In this document: piece after piece, positions 51,938-62,482 of the stretch | Layout of the letters: each line of letters begins with the position of its first letter | How positions within the stretch are numbered: position 1 is the first letter of the stretch | NCBI RefSeq assembly: GCF_001571145.1 | Contig: NZ_BCTF01000003.1 | Location: forward strand, 186,001 to 250,000 | Direction: 5' to 3' | Origin: Hydrogenophaga flava NBRC 102514 | GTDB taxonomy: Bacteria > Pseudomonadota > Gammaproteobacteria > Burkholderiales > Burkholderiaceae_C | DNA length: 64,000 bases | Notes under the pieces: model-generated | What the model saw: the letters and a program-made list of their open reading frames with translations, nothing else | What the model was told of the DNA's origin: nothing | Databases searched by the model: none | Program-made: the position numbers and the translations under genes

Positions 51938-52014
51938 TGGTAGGCCGTGTTGGGCTTGAACCAACGACCAAAGGATTATGAGTCCTCTGCTCTGACCAAC
52001 TGAGCTAACGGCCC
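51938..52014 (-). tRNA. tRNA with CAT anticodon (elongator Met or Ile2)
   Basis: 77 bases including encoded CCA. Acceptor arms GGGCCGT / ACGGCCT (one G-T pair at the end), D arm TAGCTCAGTTGGTCAGAGC, anticodon loop CTCATAA, T arm GTTGGTTCAAGCCCAAC. CAT is used both by tRNA-Met and by tRNA-Ile2, whose C34 is changed to lysidine. The anticodon-stem/variable/T-arm stretch resembles E. coli Ile2 more than its elongator Met, but this does not settle it. It is not initiator-type: no three G-C pairs precede the anticodon loop. Confidence 0.9.
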
Positions 52015-52051
52015 GATGAGGCCCGCATTGTAGGCGGCCGCCATGCCCCTC

Positions 52052-53071
52052 TCACTTGTGGCTCAGGGCGTTGCTCACCAGCTTGGCGGTCACGTCGACG
52101 ATCTGGATCATGCGGTCGTAGGGCATGCGCTGCGGACCGATGACGCCCAGCGTGCCCACCACCTGGCCGTCCACCTCGTAGGGCGCGGTGACCACCGACA
52201 GGTCTTCAAACGGCACGACATGGCTTTCACCACCGATGTAGATGCGCACGCCATCGGCCTGCGAGGACACGTCGAGCAGGCGGATCAGCTGGGTCTTCTG
52301 CTCAAACAGATCGAACAGCTGGCGAAGGTGCCCCATGTCGCTGGAAAACTCGCTGACCGACAGCAGGTTGCGCTCGCCCGAGACCACCACCTCCTCGCGC
52401 TCGGTGCTCGCATCCGCCCCGATGTCCACGGCGGCCTGCATCAGCGCCGCGATCTCGCCCCGCAAGGCCTCAACCTCGTTGCGCAGCCGCGCCCGCACCT
52501 CTTCCATCGTCAACCCGGCGTAGTGGGCGTTGAGGAAGTTGGCCGCCTCCAGCAACTGAGACTGGGTGAAGTTCGCCTGGGTGTGAATGATCCGGTTCTG
52601 CACATCCCCGTCCGGCGACACTAGGATCACCAGCACACGGCGCTCCGACAGGCTCAGGAATTCGATGTGCCGGAACACCGAAGCGCGCCGCGGCGCCATG
52701 ACCACGCCCACATATTGCGACAGGCTGGAGAGCATCTGGGCGGCGTGGCTGATGACGCGCTGTGGCTGGGCGCCCGCCTCGATGCCGGTGGCGCCGATGT
52801 TCTCCGCACCCGAAAGGTCTTCGCGCCGCACGGTGAGCATCGTGTCCACGAACAGCCGGTAGCCCCGCGCGGTGGGGATGCGCCCGGCCGAGGTGCGGGG
52901 GCTTGCGATTAGCCCCAACTCCTCCAGGTCGCTCATCACGTTGCGAATGGTCGCCGGGGAGAGCTCCATCCCGGCCGCCTTGGCCAGCGTGCGGGAACCG
53001 ACGGGCTGGCCGTCGGCGATGTAGCGCTCGACCAGTGTCTTGAGCAGAAGTTTGGATCGGTCGTCCAGCAT
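52052..53071 (-). CDS. hrcA: Heat-inducible transcription repressor HrcA
   Basis: 339 residues. N-terminal winged helix ([31 protein letters not shown], about 21-51) and the central HrcA domain ([16 protein letters not shown]). HrcA represses chaperone genes by binding CIRCE elements; no CIRCE was seen upstream of hrcA itself. A TAAAAT hexamer lies six bases before the ATG. Divergent from nadK with 97 bases between. Confidence 0.97.
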   Translation of the reverse strand: MLDDRSKLLLKTLVERYIADGQPVGSRTLAKAAGMELSPATIRNVMSDLEELGLIASPRTSAGRIPTARGYRLFVDTMLTVRREDLSGAENIGATGIEAGAQPQRVISHAAQMLSSLSQYVGVVMAPRRASVFRHIEFLSLSERRVLVILVSPDGDVQNRIIHTQANFTQSQLLEAANFLNAHYAGLTMEEVRARLRNEVEALRGEIAALMQAAVDIGADASTEREEVVVSGERNLLSVSEFSSDMGHLRQLFDLFEQKTQLIRLLDVSSQADGVRIYIGGESHVVPFEDLSVVTAPYEVDGQVVGTLGVIGPQRMPYDRMIQIVDVTAKLVSNALSHK

Positions 53072-53168
53072 GGCCTCATTTTACGGACGGTGTCACCCGA
53101 AAACAGGAAATGAGAGCAAGGGTTTACGGGGGGCCGGCGTCCCTTGCCCCCTATGTTGTAATTTGTGC

Positions 53169-54086
53169 ATGACCCAGCCAGACACCAGCCGCCATGCGGC
53201 CCCTGCGCCCAAGCGCCGCCTGCGATTCGCCCACGTGGCCATCGTCGGCAAGTACCAGGCACCGGGCTCTCGCAAGGTGGTCGAGACACTGGCCGAGTTC
53301 CTGCACGACGAAGGCTGCGACGTCTCGCTGGAGAAGGACACCGCGCTCAACACCGGCCTGCTTCAATACCCCGCACTGGACGTGCCGGCCATGGGTCAGT
53401 CGATCGATCTCGCGCTGGTGCTGGGCGGCGACGGCACCATGCTGGGCATCGGCCGGCAACTGGCCCGCTATGGCGTGCCACTGGTAGGCATCAACCAGGG
53501 CCGCCTGGGTTTCATCACCGACATTCCACTGGGTGCCTACCAGGAGAACCTGCGGGCCATCCTGCGCGGCGAGTTCGAGGAAGACCACCGCTCGCTGATG
53601 GCGGCCAGCGTCTGGCGCGACGGCCGCTGCGTGTTCGAGGCCACCGCCCTGAACGATGTGGTCGTCAACCGGGGCGGCGTGGCCAGCATGATCGAGCTGC
53701 GGGTGGAGGTGGACGGCCATTTCGTGGCCAACCAGCGCGCCGACGGCCTGATCATCGCCACCTCCACCGGGTCCACCGCCTACGCGCTGTCGGCCGGTGG
53801 CCCGCTGCTGCACCCTTCAGTGGGCGGATGGATCATGGTGCCGATCGCACCCCACACGTTGTCCAACCGCCCCATCGTGCTGCCCTCGCACTGCGAGGTG
53901 GCGGTCGAGATCGTCTCAGGCAAGGACGCCAGCGCCAACTTCGACATGCAGTCGCTCACCAGCCTGCTGCACGGTGACCGCATCGTCGTGCGCCGCTCGG
54001 AACACACGCTGCGACTGCTGCATCCGTTGGGCTGGAGCTACTTCGACACCCTGCGCAAGAAGCTGCACTGGAACGAGGGCGCCTGA
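53169..54086 (+). CDS. nadK: NAD kinase
   Basis: 305 residues. Makes NADP from NAD and ATP. Family motif [11 protein letters not shown] (84-93) with catalytic Asp88, the NE/D-type motif [10 protein letters not shown], and [15 protein letters not shown]. The start at 53169 matches the family's length; a TGTAAT hexamer ends six bases upstream. Followed 43 bases later by recN, as in many betaproteobacteria (hrcA-nadK-recN). Confidence 0.98.
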   Translation: MTQPDTSRHAAPAPKRRLRFAHVAIVGKYQAPGSRKVVETLAEFLHDEGCDVSLEKDTALNTGLLQYPALDVPAMGQSIDLALVLGGDGTMLGIGRQLARYGVPLVGINQGRLGFITDIPLGAYQENLRAILRGEFEEDHRSLMAASVWRDGRCVFEATALNDVVVNRGGVASMIELRVEVDGHFVANQRADGLIIATSTGSTAYALSAGGPLLHPSVGGWIMVPIAPHTLSNRPIVLPSHCEVAVEIVSGKDASANFDMQSLTSLLHGDRIVVRRSEHTLRLLHPLGWSYFDTLRKKLHWNEGA

Positions 54087-54129
54087 GAGCGGTCAAAATA
54101 GCCGCCTTCCTTTCGTTTGTTCCGAAGCC

Positions 54130-55776
54130 ATGAGCCTCCGACGCATCGTCTTGCGTGACTTCGTCATCGTTCCCTCGCTGGACCTCGATCTGGACCAGGG
54201 CTTCAACGTGCTGACCGGCGAAACCGGAGCCGGCAAGTCGATCCTCATCGACGCCTTGCAGCTGGCGCTCGGTGCGCGCGCCGACAGCGGCGTCGTGCGC
54301 GAAGGCGCCACGCGCTGCGAGATCGCGGCTGAATTCGACCTGCCCGCTTCCCTGCGGCCGTGGCTGGACGAACAGGGCTATGCCACAGGCGAAGACGGCT
54401 TGCTGCTGCGCCGCACCGTCGACACCGACGGGCGCAGCCGCGGCTGGATCAACGGCAGCGCGGCCACCATGGCCCAGCTCAAGGCCCTGGCCGATCACCT
54501 GGTCGACATCCACGGTCAGCACGCCTGGCAGAGCCTGACGCGCGCCGATGCCGTGGGCGGCCTGCTGGATGCATACGCAGGGGTCGACACCTCGGCGGCT
54601 TCCACTCTCTGGGCCGACTGGCGCCAGGCCCGCAAGGCGCTGGAGAATGCGGCCGAGCGCCAGAACACACTGCAGCAGGAAAGCGAGCGGCTGGCCTGGC
54701 AGATCGGCGAGCTCGACAAGCTGCAGCCACAAGCGGGCGAGTGGGAAGACATCAACGCACAGCACAGCCGCCTGGCCAATGTGCAGGGCCTGATGGACGC
54801 CGCACGCGAGGCCGCTGCGGTGCTGGACGATGAGGACAGCAGTGCCGCGTCGCTGATCCACCGGGCGCTGTCCGCACTGCAGGCACAGGCCCACCTGGAA
54901 CCGGCGTTCAACGACGCCATCGAAGCACTGCAGGCGGCCCTGGCCCAGGTGCAGGACACGGTGCACAGCCTGCACCACTACGCACGCCACGCCGATCTGG
55001 ACCCCTCGGGGCTGGAGGCGCTGGATCAGCGCCTGTCGCAATGGATGTCGCTGGCCCGCCGCTACCGTCGGCCGCCCGAAGAACTGGCCGAGCTGCTCGC
55101 GGGCTGGAAGAAGGAGCTCGAAAGCATCGACCAGGCCATGGATATGGACGCCCTGCGCGCCGCGGAACGCAAGGCTTGGGGTACGTTTGAGGTTGAAATC
55201 AAGCGCCTGGGCAAGCTGCGCCAGCAGGCAGCGCCCAAGCTGTCCCGCGCCGTCACCGAGGCCATGCAGACCCTGGGCATGCAGGGAGGCCGCTTCGAGG
55301 TGGGCCTTACAAAGCTGGAGGAGCCGCAGGCACATGGCTGGGAGCAGGTGGAGTTCCTGGTGGCGGGTCATGCCGGCGTGAGCCCTCGCCCGGTCGGCAA
55401 GGTGGCCTCGGGCGGAGAGCTCTCGCGCATTGCCCTGGCGATCTCGGTGGTCACCAGCCGGCTGGGACAGGCCCCGACCCTGATCTTTGACGAGGTCGAC
55501 TCGGGCATCGGTGGTGCCGTGGCGCACACCGTGGGGCAACTGCTGCGCCAGCTCGGCCGCGACCGCCAGGTGCTCGCCGTCACCCACCTGCCCCAGGTCG
55601 CTGCCTGCGGGGACCACCACCTGTTGGTGAGCAAGCGCCGGAGCGGCTCGGTCACGCACAGCACCGTCACCCCGATCACTGACGAACAGCGCGTGAGCGA
55701 ACTGGCAAGGATGCTCGGTGGCAACGACCGTTCGGAAGTCTCGCTGGCGCACGCCCGGGAACTGCTGACCGCATGA
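54130..55776 (+). CDS. recN: DNA repair protein RecN
   Basis: 548 residues. SMC-like ATPase for double-strand break repair. Walker A GETGAGKS (30-37), a long coiled coil (about 155-370), ABC signature [14 protein letters not shown] and Walker [14 protein letters not shown]. The start [14 protein letters not shown] is typical. It overlaps rapZ by four bases (ATGA). I noticed no LexA-type box in the 43-base gap upstream. Confidence 0.97.
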   Translation: MSLRRIVLRDFVIVPSLDLDLDQGFNVLTGETGAGKSILIDALQLALGARADSGVVREGATRCEIAAEFDLPASLRPWLDEQGYATGEDGLLLRRTVDTDGRSRGWINGSAATMAQLKALADHLVDIHGQHAWQSLTRADAVGGLLDAYAGVDTSAASTLWADWRQARKALENAAERQNTLQQESERLAWQIGELDKLQPQAGEWEDINAQHSRLANVQGLMDAAREAAAVLDDEDSSAASLIHRALSALQAQAHLEPAFNDAIEALQAALAQVQDTVHSLHHYARHADLDPSGLEALDQRLSQWMSLARRYRRPPEELAELLAGWKKELESIDQAMDMDALRAAERKAWGTFEVEIKRLGKLRQQAAPKLSRAVTEAMQTLGMQGGRFEVGLTKLEEPQAHGWEQVEFLVAGHAGVSPRPVGKVASGGELSRIALAISVVTSRLGQAPTLIFDEVDSGIGGAVAHTVGQLLRQLGRDRQVLAVTHLPQVAACGDHHLLVSKRRSGSVTHSTVTPITDEQRVSELARMLGGNDRSEVSLAHARELLTA

Positions 55777-56711
55777 ACACGCCAGACCCCGCCCAGCCCC
55801 TCAAGCCGATCGAGCTGGTGCTGATCACTGGTATGTCTGGCTCGGGCAAGTCGATCGCCCTGACCGCGCTGGAAGACCTCGGCTACTACTGCGTCGACAA
55901 CCTGCCGCCCGAGCTGCTGGCCTCATTCATCGCCCTGGAACAAAGCCACCGCGCCAGCAAGGTGGCGATTGCAATGGACGTGCGAAGCGCCGCGTCGTTG
56001 CCCGGACTGCCCGCGCGCCTGGCCGAGATACGGCACCAGCCCGGACAGGATGTCCACCTCACCACGGTCTTCCTGGACGCCACCACCGACACGCTGGTGC
56101 GGCGTTTCTCCGAAACGCGCCGCCGCCACCCGCTCTCGCTCAAGCCTTCCAACGACGAGCACCGTGCGCTCACGGACGCCATCGAATACGAGCGCGAACT
56201 GCTGTCGGAACTGCGCGACCGCGCCCAGGTGCTCGACACCAGCCTGATCCGCCCAGCGCAGCTGCGCAGCCACATCAAGGAGCTGATCGGCGCCCAGCAG
56301 GCCCCGCTCACCCTGGTGTTCGAGTCGTTTGCCTTCAAGCGCGGCATTCCGATGGACGCCGACTTCGTGTTCGATGTCCGCATGCTGCCCAACCCGCACT
56401 ACGAACCCGACCTGCGCCCGCTCACCGGACGGGACGGACCGGTGGCCGAGTTCCTGGCTCGCCATGCCGAGGTGGAGGTGATGCAGGAGCAGATCGACAC
56501 ATTCCTGCGCCATTGGCTGCCGCACATGCTGGACGATCACCGCAGCTACGTCACCGTGGCCATCGGATGCACGGGTGGACAGCATCGGTCGGTCTACCTC
56601 GTGGAGCGCCTGGCCAAGGCGTTTTCCAGCGCCTGGTCCACGCGGTTGCGCCACCGCGAGATCGATGGCTGGCCGACGCCACCGGCCCGATCGGCCTCCG
56701 TCGGACCCTGA
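55773..56711 (+). CDS. rapZ: RNase adapter protein RapZ
   Basis: 312 residues. Walker A GMSGSGKS (20-27), [12 protein letters not shown], and the C-terminal [16 protein letters not shown] region that binds small RNA/sugar-phosphate in E. coli, where RapZ directs RNase E to GlmZ. The family is about 284 residues; this one carries a short N-terminal addition and a Pro/Arg tail of about 20. No ptsN/hpf or rpoN genes are near, so the local role may differ from enterobacteria. Confidence 0.95.
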   Translation: MNTPDPAQPLKPIELVLITGMSGSGKSIALTALEDLGYYCVDNLPPELLASFIALEQSHRASKVAIAMDVRSAASLPGLPARLAEIRHQPGQDVHLTTVFLDATTDTLVRRFSETRRRHPLSLKPSNDEHRALTDAIEYERELLSELRDRAQVLDTSLIRPAQLRSHIKELIGAQQAPLTLVFESFAFKRGIPMDADFVFDVRMLPNPHYEPDLRPLTGRDGPVAEFLARHAEVEVMQEQIDTFLRHWLPHMLDDHRSYVTVAIGCTGGQHRSVYLVERLAKAFSSAWSTRLRHREIDGWPTPPARSASVGP

Positions 56712-56718
56712 CCGAGCG

Positions 56719-57789
56719 TCAGCCGGGCAGCTGCAGCAGCAGGCTTCGAACGGGCGCAGGAAGACCGACCTCACCCGGCTGGTCCATCGGCACCCAGCGA
56801 CCGTTCGGGATTGCCAGCTCCACCGCACCAGGCACAAGATCGACCAGCACCGGATGCAACCGCAACTCTCGGTGGGTCAGTGCATGGGACAGTGCAGGCA
56901 GATGCCGGGCAGCCACCGCGTTGGCACCGGTCACCGCCAGCGCCTGGGCCTCGTCCCCGGCCACCGGCACACAGTGCAGGCCCGCCCAGATGCCGCGTGG
57001 CGGCCGCCGCTCCAGCCAGACAAACGCCTGCCCCGCCACGCTCTTGCGCAACACCAGCAGCCACCAACTCTCGTGGCGTCGGGCGACCCGCTTCGTCTTC
57101 ACCGGGAACCAGTCGGTGGAGCCTGATCGGCGCGCCTCGCAGAGCGCCGTCACGGGGCAGCGTTCGCAGGCGGGCTGCCGGAGCGTGCACACACCGGATC
57201 CCAGGTCCATCAGGCCCTGGGTGTAGGCCACCATGTCGTCCACCGAAGGGCGCTCGGGCAGCAGCGACTGGGCCAGTTGCCACAGCTCCCGCTGGGCACG
57301 GGCCTGGGAAAGGTCCCCCTCGAAGGCCAACAAACGGCTGAGCACCCGGCGCACATTGCCATCGGCGATGGAAACCCGTTCGCCGTGGCAGAAGGCGGCA
57401 ATCGCAGCAGCGGTGGAATCCCCGATTCCCGGCAGGGTGGCCAGCACCGACGACGTGGCGGGGAAGTGGCCCCCATGCTCGGACACCACGGTACGGGCGC
57501 AGCGGTGCAGGTTGCGAGCGCGGCTGTAGTACCCCAGCCCGCTCCACAAGGACATCACCTCGTCCTCGGACGCCGCGGCGAGGGCATGCACATCGGGAAA
57601 CCGGTCCAGGAAGCGCGGGTAGTAGCCCAGGACGGTGCTCACCTGGGTCTGCTGCAGCATGATTTCGGACAACCACACGCGGTAGGGATCGCGGGTGCCC
57701 TGCCAGGGCAGGCCGTGCCGCCCGTCGCGGCGCTGCCAATGCACCAAGGCCGGCGCAAAACCAGCGCTCACCGGGCCTGGAACCTTCAT
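56719..57789 (-). CDS. mutY: Adenine DNA glycosylase MutY
   Basis: 356 residues. Removes adenine opposite 8-oxoguanine. Catalytic Glu42 (SEIMLQQTQV), helix-hairpin-helix LPGIGDSTAAAI, catalytic Asp143 (IADGNVRRVL), [4Fe-4S] cluster ligands C-x6-C-x2-C-x5-C (CTLRQPACERCPVTALC), and a C-terminal NUDIX-like domain recognising 8-oxoG. I start at MKVPGPVSAG (57789) whose ATG overlaps the dynamin-like gene's stop (ATGA). mutM, its repair partner, is two genes away. Confidence 0.97.
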   Translation of the reverse strand: MKVPGPVSAGFAPALVHWQRRDGRHGLPWQGTRDPYRVWLSEIMLQQTQVSTVLGYYPRFLDRFPDVHALAAASEDEVMSLWSGLGYYSRARNLHRCARTVVSEHGGHFPATSSVLATLPGIGDSTAAAIAAFCHGERVSIADGNVRRVLSRLLAFEGDLSQARAQRELWQLAQSLLPERPSVDDMVAYTQGLMDLGSGVCTLRQPACERCPVTALCEARRSGSTDWFPVKTKRVARRHESWWLLVLRKSVAGQAFVWLERRPPRGIWAGLHCVPVAGDEAQALAVTGANAVAARHLPALSHALTHRELRLHPVLVDLVPGAVELAIPNGRWVPMDQPGEVGLPAPVRSLLLQLPG

Positions 57790-59729
57790 GCCTCGACGAC
57801 TTCGGCCGGGGCTGCCTCGGGAGATTCCAGCAACTGACCTGTCAGCTCCACCAGCTTGGCATCGACCAGGTTGAGCTCGGCCTGCTGGGACTGCAGTTCG
57901 CGAATCCGCTCGTCCAGCCCGCTCGCGGCCTGCTGGATGCGCGACACCGCTTCGATGCGGCGGCTGAAGTTGCGGCGGCGCTCGCGCAGCTGGGCGTCCA
58001 GCTGGGCCGCGGCCGACTTGTTCCACAGTTCCACAGCGTTGACCGCCGTGTCGTAAACCACCCGCAACCGGCTCATAAGCGCGCGCGCCAACCGCTCGCC
58101 AAACTCAGGCTGGGCCAGCCGCAGGGCGTTGCCCAGGCTGAGGTACTGCAGGTGGCTCTTCTCGATGAGCTCCAGATCTTTCAGGTACTGCTGAAGCTGC
58201 GGCGGCGTGGGTGGCTGCAGGGAGAAGCCGTATTCGGCGTTGAGCCCCTTGAAACTGCCTTCGAGCATCGACTGGATCTCGGACGCTAGCTGGTCGGCCT
58301 TCAGAAGGTCGGCCCGCAGCTGCTCGAAGGTATGCCCGTAAGCGCGGCGCACGCCCAGCTTGATGCCGGGTTGTTTGAGCGCCCGCGCCAGTTCGGTCAC
58401 GCGCGATTTGAGATGGGAGTGCCCGAGCAGCGAGAACAGGTCCTTGAGCAGCCGCAGATGCACCGATCGCACGGCCTGGATCTTGGCGCCACTGGCGTCG
58501 AACTCGGCCTGCTCCTGCTCGATGCGCAGCCGCATCTGCTTGATCACCCCGGCGTTCTTGCCGCGCAGGCCTTCGAGCTCCTGCACCTGCTCGACCAGGT
58601 CGCGGGCACGGGTGTGCACCAGACGCCCCGTCTCCTGGCGCAGGGCCTGCATCGCGCTGGCCACCGCCGCGCCCAGAATCCGGCGGCGCTGGCCCAGCAG
58701 GTCAACGCCCAGCGCGGTCTCCAGTTCCATCAGGTTGCTCGCCTGCAGCAGGCGCTCGTCCCGGCTGACCTTGGCCAGCAACCCCTTCTGTGCGGACACC
58801 GCGATCACCTGCAGCGGCGACAGCCCCAGCACATCGGCCGATTCGGTGCGCTGTGCTGCAATCTGCAATTGCACCTGCTCGGGGGTGCTCAGCGCGTCCC
58901 ACATCGTGTCGATCTTGTTGAGCACCACCAGCCGGTTGGCCTGGCCTTCGGGCAACCCGGCGATGTGCTGGCGCCAGATGGCGAGATCCGACTTGGTCAC
59001 GCCGGTGTCCGCCCCGAGGATGAACACCACGGCATGCGCCTGGGGAAGCAGGCTGACTGTCAGCTCCGGTTCCGCTCCGATCGCGTTCAGCCCAGGGGTG
59101 TCCAGAATCACGAGCCCCTGCTTGAGCAACGGATGGGCCATGTTGATCAGCGCATGCCGCCACTTGGGCACCTCGATCATCCCGTCGGAGCCCATCACCG
59201 GGTTGTCGTCTGGCAACTCGTCGTTCCAGAAGCCCAGCGCAGTGGCTTCCGAACGGGTCACCCGGCGCACCTCGGCGACCTTCTGGATAGCGCGCGCCAG
59301 TTGCTGTGGGTCGTTGACATCCAGATCGACCCGTTCCCACTTGTCCGGCGCATTGCGCCAGTCCAGCAATGATTTGGACTGCAAACGGGTCTCAATCGGC
59401 AACAGGCGCAGGCAGGGCGGGACCTCGGAGTCGTAGCCCAGCTCCGTGGGGCACATGGTGGTGCGGCCCGCACTGGCCGGCATGATCCGGCGCCCATAAC
59501 CCGCAAAGAACACTGCGTTGATCAGTTCGGACTTGCCCCGCGAGAACTCGGCCACGAACGCGACCATGATCTTGTCGTTGCGGACCTGTGCATGCAGTTG
59601 GTCCAGCCGCTCGCGAACCCCTGACTCCAGCAGCTCGTGGTCCTGCAGCCATTCGGACATGAGCTTGAGACGCAGAGCAAACTGCCTGCGCCATACGCCG
59701 TGGTCGTCGAATTCCTGGTTGAAGCTCAT
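57786..59729 (-). CDS. Dynamin-like GTPase
   Basis: 647 residues. Dynamin-family GTPase domain: P-loop AEFSRGKSE (60-68, Ala where the usual first Gly stands), switch region AGRTTMCPTEL, G3 LDTPGLN and G4 NKID. Long helical regions follow (about 350-450 and 590-640) and no clear membrane helix. Bacterial dynamins remodel or protect membranes; the role here is unknown. It is coupled to mutY by a four-base overlap. A TATATT hexamer at 59756-59761 may be its -10 box. Confidence 0.9.
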   Translation of the reverse strand: MSFNQEFDDHGVWRRQFALRLKLMSEWLQDHELLESGVRERLDQLHAQVRNDKIMVAFVAEFSRGKSELINAVFFAGYGRRIMPASAGRTTMCPTELGYDSEVPPCLRLLPIETRLQSKSLLDWRNAPDKWERVDLDVNDPQQLARAIQKVAEVRRVTRSEATALGFWNDELPDDNPVMGSDGMIEVPKWRHALINMAHPLLKQGLVILDTPGLNAIGAEPELTVSLLPQAHAVVFILGADTGVTKSDLAIWRQHIAGLPEGQANRLVVLNKIDTMWDALSTPEQVQLQIAAQRTESADVLGLSPLQVIAVSAQKGLLAKVSRDERLLQASNLMELETALGVDLLGQRRRILGAAVASAMQALRQETGRLVHTRARDLVEQVQELEGLRGKNAGVIKQMRLRIEQEQAEFDASGAKIQAVRSVHLRLLKDLFSLLGHSHLKSRVTELARALKQPGIKLGVRRAYGHTFEQLRADLLKADQLASEIQSMLEGSFKGLNAEYGFSLQPPTPPQLQQYLKDLELIEKSHLQYLSLGNALRLAQPEFGERLARALMSRLRVVYDTAVNAVELWNKSAAAQLDAQLRERRRNFSRRIEAVSRIQQAASGLDERIRELQSQQAELNLVDAKLVELTGQLLESPEAAPAEVVEA

Positions 59730-59780
59730 GGGCCGGTGGGGGAGTGAATCCGTTCAATATAGCATCGCGCCCCCTCCGGC

Positions 59781-60596
59781 TCACGGCTTCTGGCAGCGGG
59801 GACAGAAATACGTCGAGCGTTGTCCCTGGCGCAGCTGCCGTACCGGTGTGCCGCAGGCCCTGCAGGGTTGCCCGTCCCGACCGTAGACCATGGCATCCAT
59901 CTGAAAGTAACCACTCTGGCCATCCGCGCTGGAAAAGTCGCGCAGGGTGCTGCCCCCGAGCGCCAGCGCGCGCTGAAGCACATGGACGATCGCCCCATGC
60001 AGGCGAGTCGCGCGCGGGCGGCTCAGCCGGTCGGCGCGCACCGTCGGGCGTATGCCCGCCATGAACAAGGCCTCGGACGCATAGATGTTGCCTACCCCAA
60101 CCACCACATCACCAGCCAGCAGCACCTGCTTGATGCTGGCCCGACGCTGTTGCAAGGCCATGTGAAACCCAACCGGATCGAACCCGGGCTCCAGAGGCTC
60201 GACTCCCAGGCCGTCCAGCAGCTTGCGGGCCCGCGGATCCTCCATCGAGTCGACCAGCACCACGGCCCCGAACCGACGGGGATCGTGCAAACGCAGCAAG
60301 CCCCGGGAGGTGTGAAGCTCGAAATGATCGTGAACACCGCGCTCGGGCAGCTCGCCGGCAAACTGAAGGCTACCGGACATGCCCAGATGAACGAGCAGCA
60401 CACCCTGGTTCAGATGGATCAGCAGGTACTTCCCGCGGCGCCCGACCGCCAGGACATGGCGGCCGGTCAGCGTGGCGGGATCGGCCCCCAGAGGCCAGCG
60501 CAGGGGTTTGCCCATCAGCGCACCCTGGACCTGCGCGCCAGCGATACGGTCCGCAAAGCTGCGACGGGTGACCTCGACCTCGGGCAATTCGGGCAT
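59781..60596 (-). CDS. mutM: Formamidopyrimidine-DNA glycosylase
   Basis: 271 residues. Excises 8-oxoguanine and formamidopyrimidines. The catalytic N-terminus MPELPEVE (Pro2, Glu3), lysine in GRRGKYLL (near 57), NIYASEALF (H2TH domain) and the zinc finger CRACG...CPRCQ at the end are all present. It is divergent from the TPR-lolB-ispE group. Confidence 0.98.
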   Translation of the reverse strand: MPELPEVEVTRRSFADRIAGAQVQGALMGKPLRWPLGADPATLTGRHVLAVGRRGKYLLIHLNQGVLLVHLGMSGSLQFAGELPERGVHDHFELHTSRGLLRLHDPRRFGAVVLVDSMEDPRARKLLDGLGVEPLEPGFDPVGFHMALQQRRASIKQVLLAGDVVVGVGNIYASEALFMAGIRPTVRADRLSRPRATRLHGAIVHVLQRALALGGSTLRDFSSADGQSGYFQMDAMVYGRDGQPCRACGTPVRQLRQGQRSTYFCPRCQKP

Positions 60597-60679
60597 CGCT
60601 TGGTGATTTCTGGGGATGAAGGGAACGCCCGACCGGGCACTGGAATCCCAGACCTGCCGACCTGGACCCTTCCATTATC

Positions 60680-62482
60680 ATGAGCTTGATGAATACTCCG
60701 CACGACCGCAGCCACCACAGCCCGCAACGTCGGAGCGTCCGGACAGTGCAGCGAGCAGTGCTGTGTCTCGGCCTCCTGGCGGGTCCGCCGACCCTGGTGC
60801 TGGCCCAGGACACGCCACCGGCAGAGCCCCCAGCGGCCAACTCGGCGCTTTCCGCACCCCTGTTCTATCAGCTGTTGCTGGGAGAACTCAACGTGTCCTC
60901 CGGCGAACCCGGCACCGGTTACTCGCTGCTCCTGGATGCTGCCCGCAAGCAGAACGACCCCGACCTGTTCCGCCGAGCCGTGGAAATCGCCTTGCAGGCA
61001 CGCTCGGGAGACGCGGCGCTAGCGGCAGCGCGCGCATGGTCGCAGGCCATCCCGGTCTCGCCCGAGGCCGACCGCTTCGAACTCGAGATTCTGCTGGCGC
61101 TCAACCGCGTGGGTGAAACCGGTCCGGTGCTGCGTCGCCTGCTCGACCAGGCCCCTGCAGCGTCCCGCAACGACGCCATCAACGGCATCCCCCGCATCTA
61201 CGCGCGCGTGGCGGACAAGGCTGCCGCCCTGCAGGTGGTGCGCGAAGCCCTCGCCCCAGCGATCAAACAGGGAGCGCACGCCGCAGCGGCATGGACCACG
61301 ATCGGCGCCATGGAGATGGGCAACAACCAGCCCACCCAGGCGCTTACATCCGCCCGGAACGGGCACGCCGCCGACCAGTCCTCGCCATTTCCCGCCCTGC
61401 TCGCCCTGGACCTTATGGAACGAGGGCAGACCGCAGCGGAATCCGTGGTTCGTGGCCAGCTGAAAGCCAGCCCACCGGTGGCGGGCAGTCCGGCCCCCGT
61501 GGCGCTCGGCTACGCCCGTATCCTGTTCGATCTTCAGCGCCACGCAGAGGCGCGCAGCCTGCTGGAAAACCTGACCCGCATCCAGCCCGAGGCCATGGAA
61601 CCCTGGCTGCTGCTGGCTGCGCTGCAGGTGCAGGACAAGCGCCTGCCCGCCGCCACGCAGTCCCTGCAGACCTACATGGGTCTGGCACGCCAGTCCGGCG
61701 ACGAGCGGGCCGCACGCGGCCTGACGCAGGCCTACCTGCTGATGGCCCAGATTGCCGAACAGCAGAAAGACTTCCAGGCGGCCAGCGCCTGGCTGGACCG
61801 GATCGAGAACGCGGACGATGTCATGGCAGCACAGATGCGCCGCGCCTCCCTGCTGGCCCACCAGGGGCAAATGGACCGTGCCCGGGCGTTGTTGCGCAAC
61901 CACCCCGAGCGGCGCCCCGAGGATGCGCGGCTGAAATTCGTCGCCGAAGCGCAGTTGTTGCGGGATTTCAAGCAATGGGAGCAGGCCTACCAGCTCTATG
62001 GCGAGGCGGTCATCCGGTTCCCGAAGGACAGCGACCTGATCTACGACCAGGCCATGATGGCGGAGAAGCTCAACCGCATCGACGACATGGAGCGCCTGTT
62101 CCGCCAGGTGATCGAACTCAAGCCCGACCATCACCATGCCTACAACGCACTGGGCTACTCCCTGGCAGATCGCGGCCTTCGCCTGGCCGAAGCAAGGCAG
62201 CTGATCGAAAAAGCCGTGTCCATGGCACCCGACGATGCCTACATCCAGGACAGCCTGGGCTGGGTGGAGTTCCGAGACGGCAACATAGCCCGAGCCCTGC
62301 AGATCCTGCATGCCGCCTTTGAAAAACGCCCCGACGCGGAAATTGCCGCCCACCTGGGCGAGGTTCTGTGGGTCAGCGGTGAGCGGGACAAGGCCTTGAA
62401 GATCTGGCGTGAGGGGATGCTGCTGGCCAGCGACAACGAGACGCTGCAAAGCACCCTTCAGCGTCTTCGCGTCAAGCCATGA
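60680..62482 (+). CDS. Tetratricopeptide-repeat exported protein
   Basis: 600 residues. Arg/His-rich start, hydrophobic segment (VLCLGLLAGPPTLVLAQ) that looks like a Sec signal, then mostly helical repeats; clear TPR units near the C-terminus (HHAYNALGYSLADRGLRLAEARQLIEKAVSMAPDDAYI and DSLGWVEFRDGNIARALQILHAAF). Probably a periplasmic or outer-membrane-associated scaffold linked to lipoprotein sorting, as it precedes lolB with a four-base overlap. A CATTAT hexamer (60673-60678) just before the first ATG suggests that the second ATG (60689) may be the real start. Confidence 0.88.
   Translation: MSLMNTPHDRSHHSPQRRSVRTVQRAVLCLGLLAGPPTLVLAQDTPPAEPPAANSALSAPLFYQLLLGELNVSSGEPGTGYSLLLDAARKQNDPDLFRRAVEIALQARSGDAALAAARAWSQAIPVSPEADRFELEILLALNRVGETGPVLRRLLDQAPAASRNDAINGIPRIYARVADKAAALQVVREALAPAIKQGAHAAAAWTTIGAMEMGNNQPTQALTSARNGHAADQSSPFPALLALDLMERGQTAAESVVRGQLKASPPVAGSPAPVALGYARILFDLQRHAEARSLLENLTRIQPEAMEPWLLLAALQVQDKRLPAATQSLQTYMGLARQSGDERAARGLTQAYLLMAQIAEQQKDFQAASAWLDRIENADDVMAAQMRRASLLAHQGQMDRARALLRNHPERRPEDARLKFVAEAQLLRDFKQWEQAYQLYGEAVIRFPKDSDLIYDQAMMAEKLNRIDDMERLFRQVIELKPDHHHAYNALGYSLADRGLRLAEARQLIEKAVSMAPDDAYIQDSLGWVEFRDGNIARALQILHAAFEKRPDAEIAAHLGEVLWVSGERDKALKIWREGMLLASDNETLQSTLQRLRVKP

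Noticed and set aside
53072-53168. CIRCE element between hrcA and nadK
   Set aside because: No TTAGCACTC-N9-GAGTGCTAA or close variant is present.
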